A stretch of 16,603 bases of DNA from Dehalococcoidia bacterium (GTDB lineage Bacteria; Chloroflexota; Dehalococcoidia; UBA3495): positions 1 to 16,603 of the forward strand of contig JASMCQ010000014.1 in the NCBI GenBank assembly GCA_030753265.1, read 5' to 3'. The notes below the pieces were generated by a model that made no database searches, was not told the DNA's origin, and saw nothing but the letters and a program-made list of their open reading frames with translations. The first letter of the stretch is position 1; every line of letters begins with the position of its first letter. Of the stretch, positions 1-7,998 are shown piece after piece. The translations under genes were made by a program, and so were the position numbers.

Positions 1-18
1 CTGGGAGGCTGAGGAATA

Positions 19-1215
19 ATGCCAGAAGGCTTGCTGGCGGGCTTACGAGTTCTGGACCTGGGCAGTCACGTCGCCGGCCCCTTCTGCGCCAAGCTCCTGG
101 CCGACTATGGGGCCGATGTCATCAAGGTAGAGCCACCGGCCGCCGGCGACGTGGCCCGCCGGGCCGGGCCATTCGTGGGCGATGACCCTCACCCGGAGAA
201 GAGCGTCCCGTTTCTCTACAATAACACCAACAAGCGTGGCGTTACCCTGGACTTCGGCTCCGCGACGGGCCGGGGCATCCTCAACTCGCTGCTACAGAGC
301 GCGGACGTCCTGGTGGAGAGTTTCTCCCCGGCGGAGGCCGAGGCCCTGAGCTTGGGCTACCCGGATCTGGAAAGGGTCAACCCTGCCCTGGTGGCTACCT
401 CCATAACGCCTTTTGGACAGACCGGGCCGTACCGGGACCTGGCGTCGACGGACATCGTGACCTGCGCCCTCAGCGGCCTCATGTACCACTCGGGAGATTC
501 GGACCGGGAGCCGCTCCACAACGCCCTCGACCAGTCCCTCTACGTGGCCGGGGCCAACGCGGCTGCGGCCACGCTGGTGGCCCTCTTCCAACGCCTTACC
601 ACTGGCAGCGGCCAGCAGGTTGACGTATCGGTGGCGGAGTGCCTGGCTGCTCATCTGGTGCAGGCGGTGCCCTACTACACCTATCTGGGCGCCATCAAGG
701 GCCGCCGCCAGGTCAGGGGATCCGGTTTCGAGGAGTTGGTGCCGGCCCGCGACGGGTATGCGGTGCCCTCGGTCCAGGGCTCCCAACCGTGGTCCGTGGT
801 GGCCGATCTGATCGGCCTGGAGGAGCTGCACGACGAGCGGTTCGCCACCGGGGCGGGCCGCATCGAACATGGCGAAGAGCTGAAGCAGTTGCTGATCAAG
901 GGCCTGGCCAATTGGGACCGCAAGCCGCTCTTCCAGGCTTCCGGGGAGCGGCGTCTGGTCTTCGGCATGGCCCAGGACGCCGGAGACCTGTTCCATTGCC
1001 CCCACCTACGGGAACGGGGCTTCTTCGTGGAGTCCGAACACCCGGTAGCGGGCCGCGCCGAGTATCCGGGCATGGCCCCAAAACTTTCGGAAGGGGACTT
1101 TCAGATTCGGATGCCGGCCCCCCTCCTGGGGCAGCATAACGCCGAAGTATATTGCGAAGAGCTGGGCTACACACCCGGGGACCTGGTGAGTCTTCGGGCC
1201 CTGGGGGTGATCTAG
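19..1215 (+). CDS. CaiB/BaiF family (class III) CoA-transferase, copy 1
   Basis: Class III CoA-transferases move CoA between organic acids in the cytoplasm through an aspartyl-CoA thioester. The 398-residue length is typical. Seen: the N-terminal motif GLRVLDLGSHVAGPFCAKLLADYGADVIKVE, written here as residues 8-38, the NKRGVTLDF segment (71-79), and the TGSGQQVDVS signature near residues 196-205. D171, in LDQSLYVAG, falls where the family has its catalytic Asp (D169 in formyl-CoA transferase). The ATG at 19 is supported by GGGAGG at 3-8 and GAGG at 11-14. A second, different paralogue starts 4 nt after the stop, so the two are almost certainly co-transcribed and may act as partners or on related substrates. 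The substrate cannot be read from sequence. Anything upstream, including the promoter, lies outside the window. Confidence 0.93.
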   Translation: MPEGLLAGLRVLDLGSHVAGPFCAKLLADYGADVIKVEPPAAGDVARRAGPFVGDDPHPEKSVPFLYNNTNKRGVTLDFGSATGRGILNSLLQSADVLVESFSPAEAEALSLGYPDLERVNPALVATSITPFGQTGPYRDLASTDIVTCALSGLMYHSGDSDREPLHNALDQSLYVAGANAAAATLVALFQRLTTGSGQQVDVSVAECLAAHLVQAVPYYTYLGAIKGRRQVRGSGFEELVPARDGYAVPSVQGSQPWSVVADLIGLEELHDERFATGAGRIEHGEELKQLLIKGLANWDRKPLFQASGERRLVFGMAQDAGDLFHCPHLRERGFFVESEHPVAGRAEYPGMAPKLSEGDFQIRMPAPLLGQHNAEVYCEELGYTPGDLVSLRALGVI

Positions 1216-1219
1216 CCGT

Positions 1220-2596
1220 ATGCCTGCTCTACCCCTACACGGAATCCGCGTGCTGGACTTGAGCCGGGTCTTCGCCATGCCCTACGCCGGCGCCTACCTG
1301 GCCGACCTGGGCGCCGAGGTCATCAAGGTGGACACCCACCACTCTCAGTTCATGGAATCGACGCGGCAAGCCACCGGCCCCTTTCCCGGCAATGACCCCG
1401 GCGAACTGTATTTCGAGCGGGGCGGCACCTTTCAGACCCTCAACCGCGGCAAGCGCAGCCTGACGCTTGACCTGCGTTCCGAGTCGGCGAGGGCCGTCGT
1501 AAAGGAGCTGGTTGCCGTTTGCGACGTGGTGTTGGAGAACTTTACCCCCCGGGTGATGGCCCGGTTTGAGCTTGACTATCCCAACCTCAGGGCCCACAAA
1601 CCGGACCTGATAATGGTCTCCAACACGGGGTACGGCCACAGCGGGCCCTGGACCAACTACGGGGCCATGGCCTCGGCGCTGGAGCCAACCCACGGCACCG
1701 GCGCCTTCATGGGGTATCTGGAAGCCGATGCCGAAGGGCGCCGGGTCGCCGGGCATCTGCCGAACAAGATGGGCAACTCATACACCGATTTCCTGGCGAC
1801 CTGGACGGCGCTGGGCGCGGTGATGGCCTGCCTCCTGCACCGGGCCCGCACCGGCCGGGGGATGTGGGTCGATCTGGCCATGTACCAGGTGGGGGTATCC
1901 TTCGTGGGCGAAGGACTGCTGGATTTCGCTTTCAACGGACGGCGGACCCGGCGGTTGGGGAACCGCCACCAGACCATGTGCCCCCACGGTTGCTACCCCT
2001 GCGAGGGCGCCGACAGTTGGGTAACGCTGGCGGTGCGGGATGACGCGGACTGGAGCGCACTCTGCCGGGTTTTGGACCAGAGCGGGATTCATCTGGCCGA
2101 TGACCCGCGCTTCTCCGATCCGTTGACTCGCCGCCGGCACCAGGACGAGTTGGACGACATCATCGCCGGGTGGACATCCACTCAGGGACAGTACCCCTTG
2201 ATGGACCGGCTTCAGGCCGTGGGCGTGCCGGCCGGTCCGGTCCTTAACGCTCGTCAACTGCTGGCCGACCCCCAGTTCCACGAAAGAGGCTTTTTCGAGA
2301 GCGTTCAGCATTCCCGGGAAACCGGGCTGGGCCGGCGGGAATACATCGGCCGGGGCTGGAAATTGTCGGAGAACAACCTGTGCATTCGAGGGCCGGCTCC
2401 CCGCATGGGAGAGGCCAACAGCTACGTTCTACACGAGGTTTTGGGCCGCACCGAGAGTGACATCTCGGAGCTGCACCGGGAAGGGGTTACGGGAGAAAGT
2501 CCGGTGGGCGGCGGGCCACCGTCGGCCGTACCGCTGGAGCGCCAGGTCGAACTCGGCTGGATCGTGGAGCGTGATGAGGGTTTCCTGCCGCGGTGA
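1220..2596 (+). CDS. CaiB/BaiF family (class III) CoA-transferase, copy 2
   Basis: A second class III CoA-transferase, 458 residues, longer than its neighbour because of an insert-rich middle and a C-terminal extension after about residue 420. Seen: HGIRVLDLSRVFAMPYAG at the N-terminus, GAEVIKVD (31-38), LNRGKRSLTLDL (74-85), and TGRGMWVDLAMYQ (211-223). D190 in the YTDFLATWTALGA segment is the expected catalytic Asp. The ATG is 4 nt after the stop of copy 1. GGGGGTGATC at 1203-1212, close to the ideal ribosome-binding sequence, overlaps the end of copy 1, so translation is probably coupled. The two copies differ clearly, so this is an old paralogue pair rather than a recent duplication. Such pairs could form a heteromer or work on successive acyl-CoAs; that is inference. 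Substrate unknown. Confidence 0.93.
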   Translation: MPALPLHGIRVLDLSRVFAMPYAGAYLADLGAEVIKVDTHHSQFMESTRQATGPFPGNDPGELYFERGGTFQTLNRGKRSLTLDLRSESARAVVKELVAVCDVVLENFTPRVMARFELDYPNLRAHKPDLIMVSNTGYGHSGPWTNYGAMASALEPTHGTGAFMGYLEADAEGRRVAGHLPNKMGNSYTDFLATWTALGAVMACLLHRARTGRGMWVDLAMYQVGVSFVGEGLLDFAFNGRRTRRLGNRHQTMCPHGCYPCEGADSWVTLAVRDDADWSALCRVLDQSGIHLADDPRFSDPLTRRRHQDELDDIIAGWTSTQGQYPLMDRLQAVGVPAGPVLNARQLLADPQFHERGFFESVQHSRETGLGRREYIGRGWKLSENNLCIRGPAPRMGEANSYVLHEVLGRTESDISELHREGVTGESPVGGGPPSAVPLERQVELGWIVERDEGFLPR

Positions 2597-2602
2597 GCTG
2601 AT

Positions 2603-2618
2603 AGCCCCGGCGGCTTTT
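2603..2618 (+). terminator. weak possible terminator after the CoA-transferase pair
   Basis: AGCC (2603-2606) can pair with GGCT (2612-2615) over the loop CCGGC, followed by TTTT (2615-2618). The 4-bp stem is short for an intrinsic terminator. It is listed because it is the only stem-plus-T structure between the CoA-transferases and the pyrG promoter. Confidence 0.25.
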
Positions 2619-2689
2619 GGGTGCGTGGAATGATGGAGATTTTCGACGGATAGCGGCGGTAGACTGGGTGGAACCGGCCTCGCAATTGC

Positions 2690-2719
2690 TTGACACTAAT
2701 GCGAGACGTTATCTATAAT
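2690..2719 (+). promoter_or_regulatory. sigma-70 type promoter for pyrG
   Basis: TTGACA at 2690-2695 and TATAAT at 2714-2719, both perfect consensus hexamers, are separated by 18 nt. Transcription would start near 2726-2728, leaving a leader of about 127 nt before the pyrG ATG. The region is visibly more AT-rich than its surroundings. This is the strongest promoter match in the window and fits constitutive expression of an essential gene. Confidence 0.85.
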
Positions 2720-2725
2720 AGGGTT

Positions 2726-2853
2726 TGGTGTACCTACAAGTGTCCACGTCTTTTTTGGTGCGCCTCCCTTCTCGACCAACCAACTCTTCGCCGTAATCAT
2801 TTGTGTTGGGCTTGCAGAGGCGCCTCCCCGATATGTTGCTCTAGCGTAGGAGC
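2726..2853 (+). promoter_or_regulatory. pyrG 5' leader with nested inverted repeats
   Basis: GCGCCTC (2760-2766) is complementary to GAGGCGC (2817-2823), 7 bp. Inside that loop CCAAC (2776-2780) is complementary to GTTGG (2805-2809). A T6 run (2751-2756) precedes the outer stem and is not behind a convincing hairpin, so I do not call an attenuator. The start does not show the GGGC initial sequence used in the CTP-sensed reiterative transcription of Bacillus pyrG. A fold is possible but its role is unknown. Confidence 0.35.
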
Positions 2854-4497
2854 ATGCCCACTAAGTTTATTTTCGTCACCGGGGGAGTGGTCAGTTCAAT
2901 CGGCAAGGGGATATGCGTCGCCTCCATCGGACGCATCCTGAAAAGCCGCGGGTTATCCGTCTCCGTAATGAAGCTGGACCCGTACTTGAATGTTGACCCT
3001 GGCACCATGTCCCCGTACCAGCATGGTGAGGTCTTCGTCACTCATGACGGCGGAGAGACTGACCTTGACCTGGGCCACTACGAGCGGTTCATCGACATAG
3101 AACTCACCCGTTCCTCCAACCTTACCGCTGGGCAAGTGTATCTGAGTCTCATCGCCAAGGAGCGGAAGGGCGATTATCTGGGCGGCACCATACAGACGGT
3201 CCCGCACGTCACCAGTGAAATCAAGGTAAAGATCATCGCTCTGGCCGAAGAGACCCAGGTCGACGTGGTCGTGGTGGAAGTAGGGGGAACCGTAGGCGAC
3301 ATTGAAGGGTTGCCCTTCTTGGAAGCTATACGGCAGATACGGAATGATGTGGGTAGGAACAACGTATTCTACGTTCACGTCACCTTGCTTCCTTACCTGG
3401 CGGCGGCCAAGGAACTAAAGACCAAGCCCACCCAGCACAGCGTGAAAGAGTTGAGGAGTATCGGCATTCAGCCCGACGCCATCATCTGCCGGAGCGACTA
3501 TCCGGTGCCGGATTCGATTCGGGACAAGATCTCGTCCTTTTGTGATGTACCCGGCAACGCGGTGATACCTTTGACCACCGTGGACAACGTTTACGAGGTC
3601 CCCCTGATTCTCGAAGAAGCAGGCCTTGGCGAAATCCTCCTGAGGGAGTTGGAGATCTCGGCACTTCCCCGGGACATGGCAGACTGGGCGGCCATGGTAG
3701 ACCGGATGAAGGGTTTGACTGAAACGGTGACCATCGCCCTGGTCGGCAAGTACGTGGAGTATCCCGACTCTTACATCTCCGTCAAGGAGGCCCTCCGGCA
3801 CGCCGGACTGGCCCACGGACGAGAGGTGGAGATTCAATGGGTCCATTCCGAGGACATAGAACGGTTGGGGCCGGAGAGTCTGCTGTCGTCCGCTTGCGGC
3901 ATCGTCGTACCCGGCGGCTTCGGCCCTCGTGGAGTGGAGGGCATGGTGGAGACGGTCCGGTACGCTCGGGAGCATCAGGTGCCCTATTTGGGCCTTTGCC
4001 TGGGTCTTCAGGTAATGGTCATTGAGTGGGCCCGCAATGTTCTGGGCTTGGCTGGCGCCAACTCCTCTGAGTTGGACCCCGACACTCCCCACCCGGTGAT
4101 CCACATCATGGAGTCGCAGCGAGCGGTGACCTCAATGGGCGGCACCATGCGGCTTGGCGCCTATCCGTGCCTTCCTCAAGAGGACACTTGGACCATGGCC
4201 GCCTATAAGACCCATCAGGTCACCGAGCGCCACCGGCATCGTTTCGAGTTGAACAACACCTACCGGGAGGTGTTGCAGAACTCTGGATTGGTAGTCGGCG
4301 GCATCTCCCCCGATGGCAATTTGGTTGAGACCGGGGAGGTCAGCGGCCACCCGTTCATGGTTGGCGTCCAGTTTCATCCGGAGTTCCTCTCCCGGCCCAC
4401 TCGGCCGCATCCGCTGTTTGCCGAATTCGTGGGCGCTGCCGGAAAGACCATCCGGGAAGGGGGGCAACGGCCGTTACCCCTGGACAGCGGGAACTGA
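2854..4497 (+). CDS. pyrG: CTP synthase
   Basis: Converts UTP to CTP using ATP and glutamine-derived ammonia; this is the last step of de novo CTP synthesis, in the cytoplasm. The 547 residues match the usual length (about 545). Seen: the synthetase P-loop region in VTGGVVSSIGKG (8-19), the metal/UTP region DGGETDLDLGHYERF (65-79), and the KTKPTQHSVKELR segment (189-201). The class I glutamine amidotransferase domain has nucleophile C382 in LGLCLGLQ and H508/E510 in GVQFHPEF. The ATG at 2854 gives the standard short N-terminus before IFVTGG, and an in-frame stop at 2842 rules out any earlier start. The only Shine-Dalgarno match, AGGAG (2848-2852), ends a single base before the ATG, which is unusually close. 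First gene of a pyrG-tal-rho block, driven by the promoter at 2690-2719. Confidence 0.99.
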   Translation: MPTKFIFVTGGVVSSIGKGICVASIGRILKSRGLSVSVMKLDPYLNVDPGTMSPYQHGEVFVTHDGGETDLDLGHYERFIDIELTRSSNLTAGQVYLSLIAKERKGDYLGGTIQTVPHVTSEIKVKIIALAEETQVDVVVVEVGGTVGDIEGLPFLEAIRQIRNDVGRNNVFYVHVTLLPYLAAAKELKTKPTQHSVKELRSIGIQPDAIICRSDYPVPDSIRDKISSFCDVPGNAVIPLTTVDNVYEVPLILEEAGLGEILLRELEISALPRDMADWAAMVDRMKGLTETVTIALVGKYVEYPDSYISVKEALRHAGLAHGREVEIQWVHSEDIERLGPESLLSSACGIVVPGGFGPRGVEGMVETVRYAREHQVPYLGLCLGLQVMVIEWARNVLGLAGANSSELDPDTPHPVIHIMESQRAVTSMGGTMRLGAYPCLPQEDTWTMAAYKTHQVTERHRHRFELNNTYREVLQNSGLVVGGISPDGNLVETGEVSGHPFMVGVQFHPEFLSRPTRPHPLFAEFVGAAGKTIREGGQRPLPLDSGN

Positions 4498-4593
4498 GCG
4501 GAGGGCGGGGTCAAAGGAATCATCGATGAATTCGGGGCTCTTGGATTCTGCGCGTAGGTTAACCACGAGGTACGGCCCGGTAACCACCGGATG

Positions 4594-4621
4594 GGAGTAC
4601 CGGGGTAGCCCCGGTAACTCC
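4594..4621 (+). repeat. strong inverted repeat (12-bp stem with one bulge) in the pyrG-tal gap
   Basis: ACCGGGG (4599-4605) and CCCCGGT (4609-4615) pair around the loop TAG. The stem continues with GGAGT (4594-4598) against ACTCC (4617-4621), leaving A4616 bulged. No T-run follows, so it is not a standard intrinsic terminator. CCCGGTAAC occurs twice nearby (4576-4584 and within 4609-4618). It may be an RNA-stabilising or pausing structure between pyrG and tal, or a dispersed repeat. The rest of the 185-nt gap holds no gene or promoter that I can support. Confidence 0.6.
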
Positions 4622-4682
4622 GGCTCCCGGTCGCAGGCCCGCCGCGGTTTTAGGCGAAACTTTCTGGCGGCATGGTAACGAC

Positions 4683-5342
4683 GTGAGACTATTTCTGGAT
4701 ACAGCAAACATTCAGGAGATCCGGGATGGCGCCCGGCTCGGGGTGATCAGCGGCGTGACCACTAACCCTTCTCTGGCGGCTAGTGAGGGCATAGGAGACC
4801 GGGAAAGCTACAAAGACGCCGTCCGGGTAATCGCCGGCATCGTGGATGGCCCCATCTCAGTGGAGGTGGTCAGCCAGGACGCTGCGGGAATGGTGGCCGA
4901 GGGGAGGGAGATCGCCGGATGGATACGCCAGGCGTGGGTGAAGATACCAAGCACGGCTGCCGGGTTCGAGGCCATATCCATTTTGGCCCGTGAGGACATC
5001 AAGATCAACCAGACCCTGTGCTTTTCGATCAACCAGGCCTTGCTGGGCGCCCAAGCGGGATCGACGGCGGTCAGCCCCTTCGTGGGACGGCTGGATGACA
5101 TAGGTCACCGGGGGATGGACCTGGTGGAAGAGATAGTCCGCATCTACCAGAAATACGGCATAAAGACCCAGGTGTTGGCGGCCTCGATCCGGCACGCCCT
5201 TCACTGCCACCTGGCGGCCCAGGCCGGAGCGCACATCGCGACCATCCCCTACAAGATCCTTCTGCAAATGGTCCAGCATCCTCTCACGGATGCAGGCCTG
5301 GCCCGATTCCAGGCTGACTGGGAAAAGGCCGGTAGTTCCTGA
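4683..5342 (+). CDS. tal: transaldolase / fructose-6-phosphate aldolase family, short form
   Basis: Transaldolase-family Schiff-base enzyme. The short (about 215-residue) class either transfers dihydroxyacetone units in the pentose phosphate pathway or acts as fructose-6-phosphate aldolase; sequence alone does not separate the two with certainty. Seen in 219 residues: MRLFLDTANIQEI with the conserved D7, GVTTNPSL (24-31), the Schiff-base lysine K87 in AWVKIPST, NQTLCFS, and the family signature SPFVGRLDDIG. The GTG at 4683 gives the standard N-terminus directly before LFLDTAN. No good ribosome-binding site is visible. A tiny ATG frame (4672-4686) ends in a TGA overlapping the GTG, which could allow coupled initiation but may be chance. 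It lies between pyrG and rho, an arrangement with precedent in Firmicutes. Confidence 0.95.
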   Translation: MRLFLDTANIQEIRDGARLGVISGVTTNPSLAASEGIGDRESYKDAVRVIAGIVDGPISVEVVSQDAAGMVAEGREIAGWIRQAWVKIPSTAAGFEAISILAREDIKINQTLCFSINQALLGAQAGSTAVSPFVGRLDDIGHRGMDLVEEIVRIYQKYGIKTQVLAASIRHALHCHLAAQAGAHIATIPYKILLQMVQHPLTDAGLARFQADWEKAGSS

Positions 5343-5534
5343 GTTGGATAAAGGTGACCGACCCCCTCTGGTAATGAAATACACGATTTCTCTTCATAGT
5401 TTCCACATTAAATAGCATCGGACTACACCGGCGGCCTGAACCTTCTGTCGCTATTCCACCGCGAGAGGAGGTAACCCAGCCTCCTTCAGGCGCGACGCCA
5501 GGTGATTGATTTCCGAGATCACGACGAGGTGAGC
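5343..5534 (+). promoter_or_regulatory. rho leader region with two small hairpins
   Basis: This 192-nt gap contains an AT-rich island at about 5373-5415, where a promoter could lie, though no good -35/-10 pair is visible. It is followed by AGGAGG (5466-5471), which can pair with CCTCCT (5480-5485), and by a small hairpin GGCG-CGA-CGCC (5489-5499). The AGGAGG is not followed by a usable start codon. rho genes are often autoregulated through their leaders, so structure here is plausible, but the sequence does not prove it. Confidence 0.35.
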
Positions 5535-6824
5535 ATGGCGACGACACAACGAGTTTTGGAAGTGGCAGAGTTGGGGGCCAAGAGCAAGGATGAACTCCTC
5601 GCCCTGGCCGAGGACATGGGGCTGGCCGAGGCCGCGGCCCTGGTGAACTCACGCCGCGAAGAAGTGCTCATCCGGCTGTTCCAGTTTGCCTCCGCCCAAC
5701 AGGCCCTGATCGCCTCTGGCATCTTGGAGATCATGGACGAAGGCTACGGCTTTCTCCGTCAGATCGCCACACCGGGCACCGCCGGCGACGTGTACATCTC
5801 TCAGTCTCAGATCCGCCGTTTTGGCTTGCGGACCGGCGACACTGTCACGGGTCAGGTGCGCCCCCCCAAGGAAGGAGAACGGTATTTCGGCCTGGTTCGA
5901 GTGGAAAAGATCAACAGTGTGGACCCCGAACAGGTCAATAGCCGGTACCGGGCCCAGTTCGAACTGATGACCCCGATCTTCCCGGAAACGCAGGTGATTC
6001 TGGAGACCGATTCCAGCAACCTGTCCACCCGGATGATCGACCTGTTCGCTCCCATCGGCATGGGACAGCGCGGCCTCATCGTCTCTCCCCCCAAAGCCGG
6101 CAAGACCACCATACTCAAACAGATCGCCCATGGCGTCACGGTTAACGCCCCGGAACTGCTGCTCATGGTCGCTCTGATCGGCGAACGGCCGGAAGAGGTT
6201 ACCGACATGCGCCGGGCGGTGACTGGAGAGGTATTCGCCTCCACCTTCGACGACTCGGTGGAAGAGCAATGCCGTGTGGCGGAACTGGCCCTGGAACGGG
6301 CCAAGCGTCAGGTTGAGTTCGGACGGGATGTGGTGATATTGCTGGACAGCATCACCCGGCTCACCCGGGCCTACAACCTGGCAGTTCCTTCCAGCGGCCG
6401 CACCCTCTCCGGGGGCATCGATCCGGTGGCCCTCTATCCGCCCAAGAAGTTCTTCGGCGCCGCCCGCAATATCGAAGAAGGTGGGAGTTTGACCATCATC
6501 GCCACCTGTCTGGTGGACACCGGCAGCCGGATGGACGAGGTTATCTACGAGGAGTTCAAGGGCACCGGAAACATGGAGCTTCACCTGGACCGCCGGCTGG
6601 CGGAGCGGCGCTACTTCCCCGCCATCGATATAGTTCGCAGTGGCACGCGCCGGGAGGAGTTGCTGTTCAGCGAGGAGACCTTGAAGCAGATCTGGCTGCT
6701 GCGCCGGATGATCAGCCTCATCTCAAACGATGGGTCGGCCACCGCCACCGAGCGGGTCTTGGAGCGCCTGTCTAAATCGGGTAACAACCAAGAGTTCCTT
6801 TCCAACTTGAACAAAGAATCCTGA
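5535..6824 (+). CDS. rho: transcription termination factor Rho
   Basis: Hexameric RNA-dependent ATPase that ends transcription at Rho-dependent sites. With the ATG at 5535 it has 429 residues, close to E. coli Rho (419), so it lacks the long low-complexity insertions found in many high-GC Rho proteins. Seen: an N-terminal Rho_N helical region (about 5-45), the cold-shock RNA-binding domain with [25 protein letters not shown] and [11 protein letters not shown] (69-120), Walker A SPPKAGKT (184-191), Walker [12 protein letters not shown] (265-275), the Q-loop around [21 protein letters not shown], and the R-loop [11 protein letters not shown]. The start is chosen because GAGGTGA (5526-5532) stands 5 nt before it after the core. 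A GTG at 5502 in the same frame would add 11 residues with no better site. Last gene of the pyrG-tal-rho block. Confidence 0.98.
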   Translation: MATTQRVLEVAELGAKSKDELLALAEDMGLAEAAALVNSRREEVLIRLFQFASAQQALIASGILEIMDEGYGFLRQIATPGTAGDVYISQSQIRRFGLRTGDTVTGQVRPPKEGERYFGLVRVEKINSVDPEQVNSRYRAQFELMTPIFPETQVILETDSSNLSTRMIDLFAPIGMGQRGLIVSPPKAGKTTILKQIAHGVTVNAPELLLMVALIGERPEEVTDMRRAVTGEVFASTFDDSVEEQCRVAELALERAKRQVEFGRDVVILLDSITRLTRAYNLAVPSSGRTLSGGIDPVALYPPKKFFGAARNIEEGGSLTIIATCLVDTGSRMDEVIYEEFKGTGNMELHLDRRLAERRYFPAIDIVRSGTRREELLFSEETLKQIWLLRRMISLISNDGSATATERVLERLSKSGNNQEFLSNLNKES

Positions 6825-7109
6825 GGATGCCTCGGTGTGAATTTAGACGGGAGCAAGGGGAACGATCGTTTAGATAAACCCCCGCCGGAATCTGGGGCCG
6901 GTGCCGGCCGCCGGCGGCCCTCACTCAGGTAGCCGATCCGGGTGAGCCTGGCCGATGAGACCTGGTACGCCGGTCCGGAAATCCCGCTGCCGGTTTCCGG
7001 AACTGCCGCCACGTCCCGCCCGGGAGTGAGTCACGACTCCGGCCCCACTCTCCTGCTGGTGAGATAGTTCCGGCATCCAGACGCACTATCCCAACTTCTG
7101 GTGGCTTGA
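6825..7109. other. gene-free gap after rho with a GC-rich nested hairpin
   Basis: No gene is visible on either strand, including no rpmE-like (ribosomal L31) reading frame. GGGCCG (6895-6900) pairs with CGGCCC (6915-6920), and within its loop CCGG (6904-6907) pairs with CCGG (6911-6914). No T-run follows, so it is not a clear intrinsic terminator. A perfect 10-bp palindrome AACGATCGTT lies at 6861-6870. GGTGG (7100-7104) is the probable ribosome-binding site of the next gene. No convincing promoter was found. Confidence 0.5.
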
Positions 7110-7952
7110 ATGAAACTACGGAAAACTCTTGCGGGCCTCTGCGTGCTCACGGTCTTGATACTGGCTTGCGGTGGGGGGGCGACCGCGACCCCTAGTCCGA
7201 CTGCTATTCCCGATCCTTTATCCAGTCCTACTCCGGAGCCAACGTCGAAGCCTTTACCTCCTACTCCTACCCCCACCCCCTCTCCGCCCGCCGAGGCTCA
7301 AGCGCATTCGGACGCGGGGATGGAACTTCGGGAGGAGGGGAAACTCGGGGAGGCCATCGCCGAATACGACCAGGCGATCGCACTGTTTCCCGAATATACC
7401 GAAGCTTACAACAATCGGGGCGCGGCCTATTTCTACATGGGTGATCTCGACCGGGCGGTGCTGGATTATAACCAGGCCATCGTTCTCGATGATGAATATG
7501 TCGAAGCCTACAACAACAGGGGCACGGCTTATCTGCAGCTAGGTGAGACCGACCGGGCCATCGAAGATTATAATCAAGCCGTTCTTTTCGACGTGGATTA
7601 TGGCGACGCCTACAACAACCGCGGCGCGGCGTATTATCGGATTGGGCAGTTTGAGCGTGCCATCAGAGATTTCGGTGATGCGATCTTCTTGGACTCCGAA
7701 GATGCCGGCGCCCACTTCAACCGTGGCTCGGCTCAGGTAGAGTTGGGCGAGATTGATCTCGGTCTGGCAGATTTCACCGAAGCCATTAGCCTGGAAGAGG
7801 AATACGCCGATGCCTACGCCAGCAGAGGCCTGGCCTTTACCAGGCTGGGTAGAGACGCCGAAGCCGGGCAGGACCTGACCCGGGCGGCCGAGCTGGGTTT
7901 GGACCGGGAACTGCTGGAACGCCTGGCCGAAGAGCTGAGGCAACAACGGTAA
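7110..7952 (+). CDS. TPR-repeat lipoprotein
   Basis: Predicted membrane-anchored lipoprotein of 280 residues exposed outside the cytoplasmic membrane. Seen: a positively charged start (MKLRK), a hydrophobic stretch, and lipobox ILAC with the lipidated C20. A Pro/Thr/Ser-rich stalk follows (about 21-62), then six uninterrupted 34-residue tetratricopeptide repeats (about 63-96, 97-130, 131-164, 165-198, 199-232, 233-266). Repeats 2-4 share AYNNRGAAY-like cores, and their DNA is similar at a 102-bp period. A short charged helix ends the protein. TPRs bind other proteins, so this is likely a surface scaffold. No partner is identifiable from neighbours: it converges on the hydrolase/amidase operon and follows rho across a 285-nt gap. 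GGTGG (7100-7104) precedes the ATG. The stalk resembles that of the peptidase lipoprotein at 15767. Confidence 0.9.
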   Translation: MKLRKTLAGLCVLTVLILACGGGATATPSPTAIPDPLSSPTPEPTSKPLPPTPTPTPSPPAEAQAHSDAGMELREEGKLGEAIAEYDQAIALFPEYTEAYNNRGAAYFYMGDLDRAVLDYNQAIVLDDEYVEAYNNRGTAYLQLGETDRAIEDYNQAVLFDVDYGDAYNNRGAAYYRIGQFERAIRDFGDAIFLDSEDAGAHFNRGSAQVELGEIDLGLADFTEAISLEEEYADAYASRGLAFTRLGRDAEAGQDLTRAAELGLDRELLERLAEELRQQR

Positions 7953-7998
7953 CCCGGGCCGCCTTTTCTGCTTCCTAACCAGGGAAGACCGAAGGGGG

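Noticed and set aside
2721..2760. Possible CTP-sensing attenuator in the pyrG leader
   Set aside because: The T6 run at 2751-2756 lacks a preceding stable hairpin, and the initial transcribed bases are not of the GGGC type needed for the known reiterative-transcription mechanism.
2690..2941. 83-residue open frame upstream of and overlapping pyrG
   Set aside because: It begins within the pyrG promoter, has no ribosome-binding site, has a Cys/Ser/Trp-rich sequence unlike a protein, and overlaps the certain pyrG start.
4313..4678. 121-residue frame across the end of pyrG and the following gap
   Set aside because: It is a shifted reading of pyrG followed by low-complexity Arg/Gly sequence; no start signal and no family resemblance.
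5344..5415. rho promoter with TTGGAT as -35
   Set aside because: The nearest -10-like boxes (TAATGA, TTAAAT) lie at wrong distances, so no hexamer pair with 16-18 nt spacing could be supported.
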